Assembly (NCBI RefSeq): GCF_002068095.1
Contig: NZ_LWIG01000063.1
Location: forward strand, 1 to 55,728
Length of the DNA stretch: 55,728 nucleotides
Direction: 5' to 3'
Origin: Bradyrhizobium sacchari
Lineage (GTDB): Bacteria > Pseudomonadota > Alphaproteobacteria > Rhizobiales > Xanthobacteraceae
Shown here: positions 52,177-55,728 of the stretch, one piece after another
Layout: the number at the start of each line of letters is the position of its first letter
Numbering within the stretch: position 1 is the first letter of the stretch
The notes under the pieces: model-generated
Databases searched by the model: none
The model's input: only the letters and a program-made list of their open reading frames with translations
What the model was told of the DNA's origin: nothing
Program-made: the position numbers and the translations under genes

Positions 52177-53316
52177 ATGCTGACCCAAGCGCTTCTGGTT
52201 GACGACAGCCGCTCCGTCCTCAACTTCCTGAAACGGCACATTGAGGCCGAAGGCCTGGTCGAGGCGACCACGTTCCTCGATCCCGTGGAAGCGCTGATGT
52301 GCGCGCGTGAGCGCGTCTTCGACCTCGTGCTGGTCGATTACGAGATGCCGCATATGGACGGCATCAGCTTCATCCGCACGCTCCGCACCCTGCCCGGCTG
52401 CGCCGACATCCCGATCGCGATGATCACGTCGCGCCAGACCGACGACGTGAAGATGGAAGCGCTGCAGGCTGGTGCAACCGATTTCCTGCCGAAGGCACCG
52501 CAGAGCGTCGAGATGACAGTGCGCCTGCGGAATTTGATTCAGCTTGGTGCAGCCGTGCGCAAGCTCAATGATCGCGCCGCGCATCTGGCCAGCGAAGTCG
52601 CCGCCGCGACACGAAAGCTCGGCGAACGCGAGGAGGAGATCATCCTGCGGCTCGCGCTCGCGGTCGAATACCGCGACAACGACACCGGCGAGCATACGCT
52701 GCGGGTCGCCCGCTACAGCCGCATCATCGCCGAGCAGCTCGGCCTGCCGGCCCGGCTTTGCCGCGACATCTATCTTGCCGCCCCTCTGCACGACGTCGGC
52801 AAGGTCGCCATTCCCGACAACATCCTGCTGAAGCCCGGCAAGCTGACCGACGAGGAGATGGCGGTGATCCGCACCCATGCCAAGATCGGCGAGCGGATCC
52901 TGGCGGACTCCAGCTGCGAGCTGATCCAGCTCGGTGCGCAAATTGCCGCGGGCCATCACGAGCGCTGGGACGGCGCGGGCTATCCGAACGGCCTCAAGGC
53001 AGACGAGATCCCGGTTGCCGCGCGGGTGGTCGCCGTCGCCGACGTCTTCGACGCGCTGACGACGCGGCGGCCGTATAAGGAGCCGCTGCCGCTCGAGGTG
53101 GCGCGCAATTACCTGGTCGAGAACACGGGACGGCAGTTCGATCCCGCCTGCGTCGAGGCCTTTCTGTCGCGTTGGGACGAGGTCATGGCGATCGCCGCCG
53201 GCCAGCACGCCACGCCATATCAGAAGACCGAAGCCACGCTCGCTCCCCTTGTAGAGAGCGCGGCAGAGGGCCGTCCGGTCGAGGAGCGCCCGCTCGGGGC
53301 GGTCCCGGCCGTCTGA
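52177..53316 (+). CDS. Response regulator with HD-GYP c-di-GMP phosphodiesterase domain
   Basis: A 379-residue RpfG-type protein. Receiver domain with VDDS and phospho-acceptor D54 in LVDYEMPHMDG; a linker coiled coil (residues about 125-155); HD-GYP domain with HDVGK (205-209), H234, and HHERWDGAGYPNGL (260-273, GYP at 268-270). All metal ligands and the GYP triplet are present, so it should hydrolyse c-di-GMP. It is divergent from the chemotaxis operon, linking EPS/motility decisions. ATG 52177 is the only sensible start. Confidence 0.93.
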   Translation: MLTQALLVDDSRSVLNFLKRHIEAEGLVEATTFLDPVEALMCARERVFDLVLVDYEMPHMDGISFIRTLRTLPGCADIPIAMITSRQTDDVKMEALQAGATDFLPKAPQSVEMTVRLRNLIQLGAAVRKLNDRAAHLASEVAAATRKLGEREEEIILRLALAVEYRDNDTGEHTLRVARYSRIIAEQLGLPARLCRDIYLAAPLHDVGKVAIPDNILLKPGKLTDEEMAVIRTHAKIGERILADSSCELIQLGAQIAAGHHERWDGAGYPNGLKADEIPVAARVVAVADVFDALTTRRPYKEPLPLEVARNYLVENTGRQFDPACVEAFLSRWDEVMAIAAGQHATPYQKTEATLAPLVESAAEGRPVEERPLGAVPAV

Positions 53317-53504
53317 CATTGTCCATCGGCCAACAGCCTGCCGCAGCTCTGTTTTCTCCGGTCGCGGGGTTGAACCTGTTCCTGCTAGAGTGCCACCAAG
53401 AATAAAGAGTGATTCTGGTCACACTTGTCTGGGCGGGCGGCTGCTAAGCATCGGACCAGGAGTGGGGACCGGCAATACATCGATCGAATCGGATGAGAAT
53501 TCCC

Positions 53505-54173
53505 ATGAAAAGCCTGATAGGCGCCGCTCTCGGCGCGTTCTGTGTTGCGGCCCCCGCCCTGGCGGAGACCCCGGCCGCGATCGTCGAGGACGTCCAGGGC
53601 AAGATCGACGGCATCGCGTTCATGGACTATGTGGCGCCGGGCAAGATCATCAAGCTCGGCCCGAAGGCGAGCATCACGCTCAGCTACCTGAAATCCTGCC
53701 AGCGCGAGACCATCAGCGAAGGCGTCGTGCTGGTCGGCGCCGAGCAGAGCACCGTGCAGCTCGGCGAGGTCAAGCGGGAAAAAGTCCCCTGCGACACCAA
53801 TGCGGCAAAACTATCCGAGCGCGAGGCCAACCAGAGCGCCGCGACCACCTTCCGCACGATGCGCTCGGATGCCAAGGGCGGCCCGTCCAAGCTGCCGACG
53901 CTCTACGGCACGGCCCCGCTGGTGCAGGCCAAGATCGGCAGCACGCTGGTGATCGAGCGTACCGACGGCAAGGAGCCCACCATCACCGTGCCGCTCAAGA
54001 ACGAAATCATGATCGGCGGCAAGTTCTATGACTTCGCCAAAGCCGGGAAGTCGCTGACCCCCGGCGGCAGCTATCTCGCCATCCTCGGCGCCAAGCGCTA
54101 CGCCTTCCAAGTCGACGCCAGCGCCACGTCATCGCCGACGCCGATCGTCGGCCGCCTGCTGCGGCTCGAATAG
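53505..54173 (+). CDS. Secreted FecR-like hypothetical protein
   Basis: A 222-residue exported protein: signal peptide (MKSLIGAALGAFCVAAPALA), then AIVEDVQGKIDGIAFMDYVAPG and KIIKLGPKASITLSYLKSC, the pattern of a FecR-type beta domain. The rest (LVIERTDGKEPTITVPLKN; GGSYLAILGAKRYAFQVD) is a second beta-rich part. ATG 53505 has GGATGAG 6-7 bases upstream; ATG 53493 is in frame but overlaps that site. The CHASE2-cyclase gene follows after 19 bp. FecR-like proteins are often paired with CHASE2 cyclases, so a shared sensory function is likely. Confidence 0.72.
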   Translation: MKSLIGAALGAFCVAAPALAETPAAIVEDVQGKIDGIAFMDYVAPGKIIKLGPKASITLSYLKSCQRETISEGVVLVGAEQSTVQLGEVKREKVPCDTNAAKLSEREANQSAATTFRTMRSDAKGGPSKLPTLYGTAPLVQAKIGSTLVIERTDGKEPTITVPLKNEIMIGGKFYDFAKAGKSLTPGGSYLAILGAKRYAFQVDASATSSPTPIVGRLLRLE

Positions 54174-54192
54174 GCGGCTCTGCGACGGCGCG

Positions 54193-55728
54193 ATGCGGCG
54201 GATCGGCAGGCGGGACATCATTGCGGCGATCCTGATTGCGCTCCTTGCGGGCGCAATCTTCACGTCGCCACCGCTCCAGGTGTTGCAAGGTCTCTCCCTC
54301 GACATCCTGACGGCGCTGCGCGGCAAGATCATTGGCGACCGCCGCGATCCCGCGACGTCGCCGGTCGTCGTGGTGGCGATCGACGGGGAGACCTACGACA
54401 CCCCGCCCTTTAGGGGATCGCCGACGCAGACCTGGACACGCGAGATTGGCCGGGTACTCGGCAGCATCACCGAAGGCGGCGCCAAGGTGATCGGCTTCGA
54501 TGTCATCTTTCCGAGCTCGATCGAGCAGTCCGAGATTCCCTTTGGCGATGCGCCGCTCGGCACGCGCATGAAGGGCTTTGACCGGGACTACCTCATCGCG
54601 CTCCGGCAACTCTCCGACGGCGGCAAGCTGGTGCTCGGCGAAATCCTCAGCAACGATCATTCGGACAGACCCTACCGCGCACAGCAACTGGCGGTGAAAA
54701 ACAATGTCCGCGCTCTCAACGTCCATACCGACCCCGACGACGTGATCCGGCGCATGCCGCTGAGCTTCTCCATCGACGGCAAGCCCGTTCCGGCAATGGC
54801 GGTCGAGCTCGCCGCGCGTGCGCTTGGCGCCAAGCCCGAGATCGGACCATCCGGAACGATGGAATTGTCCGGCTATGCGATTCCCAGCGCGGTGCCCAAC
54901 ACGCTCACGCTCAACTTCCGCGGCCGCGGCCGCGACGTCCCGGCCTATTCCTTCGCCGACCTGCGCGCCTGCGTCGAGAAAGGCGATCGCGACTTCTTCC
55001 ACCGCGCCTTCGACGGCAAGGTCGTGCTGCTCGGCACCATCCTCAATTTCGAGGACCGCAAGCTCACCTCAATGCGAGTGTCCCGCGGCTATGACGGCTC
55101 GCCCGCGCCGCGATGCGCCCCGCCCGCCCCCGCCCTTACACAGAAGGCCCGGAGCGACGTCGCAGGCGTGTTCGTACATGCCACCGTCGTTCGGAATCTG
55201 ATCGAGCATGATGCCGTGACCGAGCTCGGCTTTCCGGCACGAACGATTCTTACGATTGCGCTTGCAGCGATCATCGCCTGCTTAGCCTGCACGCTCGCTC
55301 CTGGCGGCGCGGTGATCGCGTGGTTTGCTCTCACCGCCGTTTACACAGCCGTCGCCGTCGGCGCGTTCGTACATGCACTGGCGCTGCCCTTGACCGAGCC
55401 TGCGCTCGCAAGCCTCGCAGCGCTCGCAATGATGATCGGTTATCGCTTCGTACTGGCCGATCGCGACGAGCGTTTCCTGCGCAAGAGTTTTGCCCTCTAT
55501 CTCGCGCCCGAGGTGATCGAGACCATGGTCGCCTCCGGCAAGATGCCGGCGCTCGGCGGCGAGATGCGCAACGTCACCATGTTCTTCTCCGACCTCAGCG
55601 GCTTCTCCTCGATCGCGGAGACGATGACGCCGGGCGAGCTGGTCACGCTGATGAACGAATATCTCTCCGCCATGACCGACATCATCGAGGGCCATGGCGG
55701 TTACGTCGACAAATATATCGGCGATTCC
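54193..55728 (+). CDS. CHASE2-domain adenylate/guanylate cyclase (3' end cut by window)
   Basis: 512 codons are visible from ATG 54193 and the frame stays open to the edge. N-terminal signal/membrane segment (IIAAILIALLAGAIF), extracytoplasmic CHASE2 domain (VVVVAIDGETYDTPPF ... GGAKVIGFDVIFPS; VFVHATVVRNLI), three membrane helices (about residues 355-415), then the class III cyclase domain beginning NVTMFFSDLSGFSSIAE with the metal Asp; the visible end VDKYIGDS contains the second metal-site region. Makes cAMP or cGMP in response to a periplasmic signal. Substrate-determining residues lie beyond the window. Confidence 0.88.
   Translation, partial: MRRIGRRDIIAAILIALLAGAIFTSPPLQVLQGLSLDILTALRGKIIGDRRDPATSPVVVVAIDGETYDTPPFRGSPTQTWTREIGRVLGSITEGGAKVIGFDVIFPSSIEQSEIPFGDAPLGTRMKGFDRDYLIALRQLSDGGKLVLGEILSNDHSDRPYRAQQLAVKNNVRALNVHTDPDDVIRRMPLSFSIDGKPVPAMAVELAARALGAKPEIGPSGTMELSGYAIPSAVPNTLTLNFRGRGRDVPAYSFADLRACVEKGDRDFFHRAFDGKVVLLGTILNFEDRKLTSMRVSRGYDGSPAPRCAPPAPALTQKARSDVAGVFVHATVVRNLIEHDAVTELGFPARTILTIALAAIIACLACTLAPGGAVIAWFALTAVYTAVAVGAFVHALALPLTEPALASLAALAMMIGYRFVLADRDERFLRKSFALYLAPEVIETMVASGKMPALGGEMRNVTMFFSDLSGFSSIAETMTPGELVTLMNEYLSAMTDIIEGHGGYVDKYIGDS

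Overview
The window looks like chromosomal DNA from a GC-rich alphaproteobacterium, most probably Bradyrhizobium or a close relative. The evidence is the strong GC bias (with very long spurious antisense reading frames), the frequent GTG/TTG starts behind clear ribosome binding sites, the small DUF3551-like secreted protein, and an exopolysaccharide (EPS) gene set that fits the sugars reported for Bradyrhizobium EPS (mannose, glucose, galacturonate, O-methyl and O-acetyl groups). The genus is an inference from gene content; no rRNA or tRNA gene is visible. I saw no insertion sequence, integrase, CRISPR array or prophage gene.

Region 1 (1-36 kb) is a Wzx/Wzy-type EPS locus in several transcription units. 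On the minus strand at the left edge are a GDP-mannose synthesis enzyme (cut by the window) and a UDP-glucuronate 4-epimerase. A plus-strand block (2.7-17.3 kb) carries four GT4 glycosyltransferases, a Wza-like export lipoprotein, a PslG-like periplasmic glycosidase, a 1447-residue protein (glycosidase-like head, 161-residue tandem repeats, RTX-like tail) and a Wzx-type flippase. A tightly packed seven-gene minus-strand operon (25.8-17.3 kb) encodes three acyltransferases, a polymerase-like membrane protein, a GT4, a GT2 and a second flippase. A second plus block (26.2-33.8 kb) has a methyltransferase, an O-antigen ligase/polymerase-like protein, two related secreted proteins flanking a LapG-like transglutaminase-type peptidase, a Wzc-like BY-kinase and a membrane-anchored hypothetical protein. 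The initiating undecaprenyl-phosphate sugar-1-phosphate transferase lies on the minus strand at 34-35.4 kb.

Region 2 (35.7-40.5 kb) holds mostly small genes: a three-helix membrane protein, a Ser/Thr-type metallophosphatase, several conserved hypotheticals, a small SANT/HTH-like protein, a DUF3551-like secreted protein and a GrlR-like protein.

Region 3 (40.7-51.9 kb) is a chemotaxis cluster read entirely on the minus strand: STAS protein, CheY, CheA, CheW, MCP, CheW, MCP, then CheR, CheB and an unusual soluble protein with two degenerate MCP-like hairpins and a CheZ-like D-x-T-x-Q motif between them. Terminator-like hairpins split it into sub-units. A response regulator with an HD-GYP domain (c-di-GMP hydrolysis) is divergent from it.

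Region 4 (53.5 kb to the end) has a secreted FecR-like protein and a CHASE2-type nucleotide cyclase cut by the right edge.

The strongest leads are the 1447-residue repeat protein and its relation to the neighbouring PslG-like enzyme, the paired secreted proteins around the LapG-like peptidase, and the possible CheY phosphatase next to cheB.
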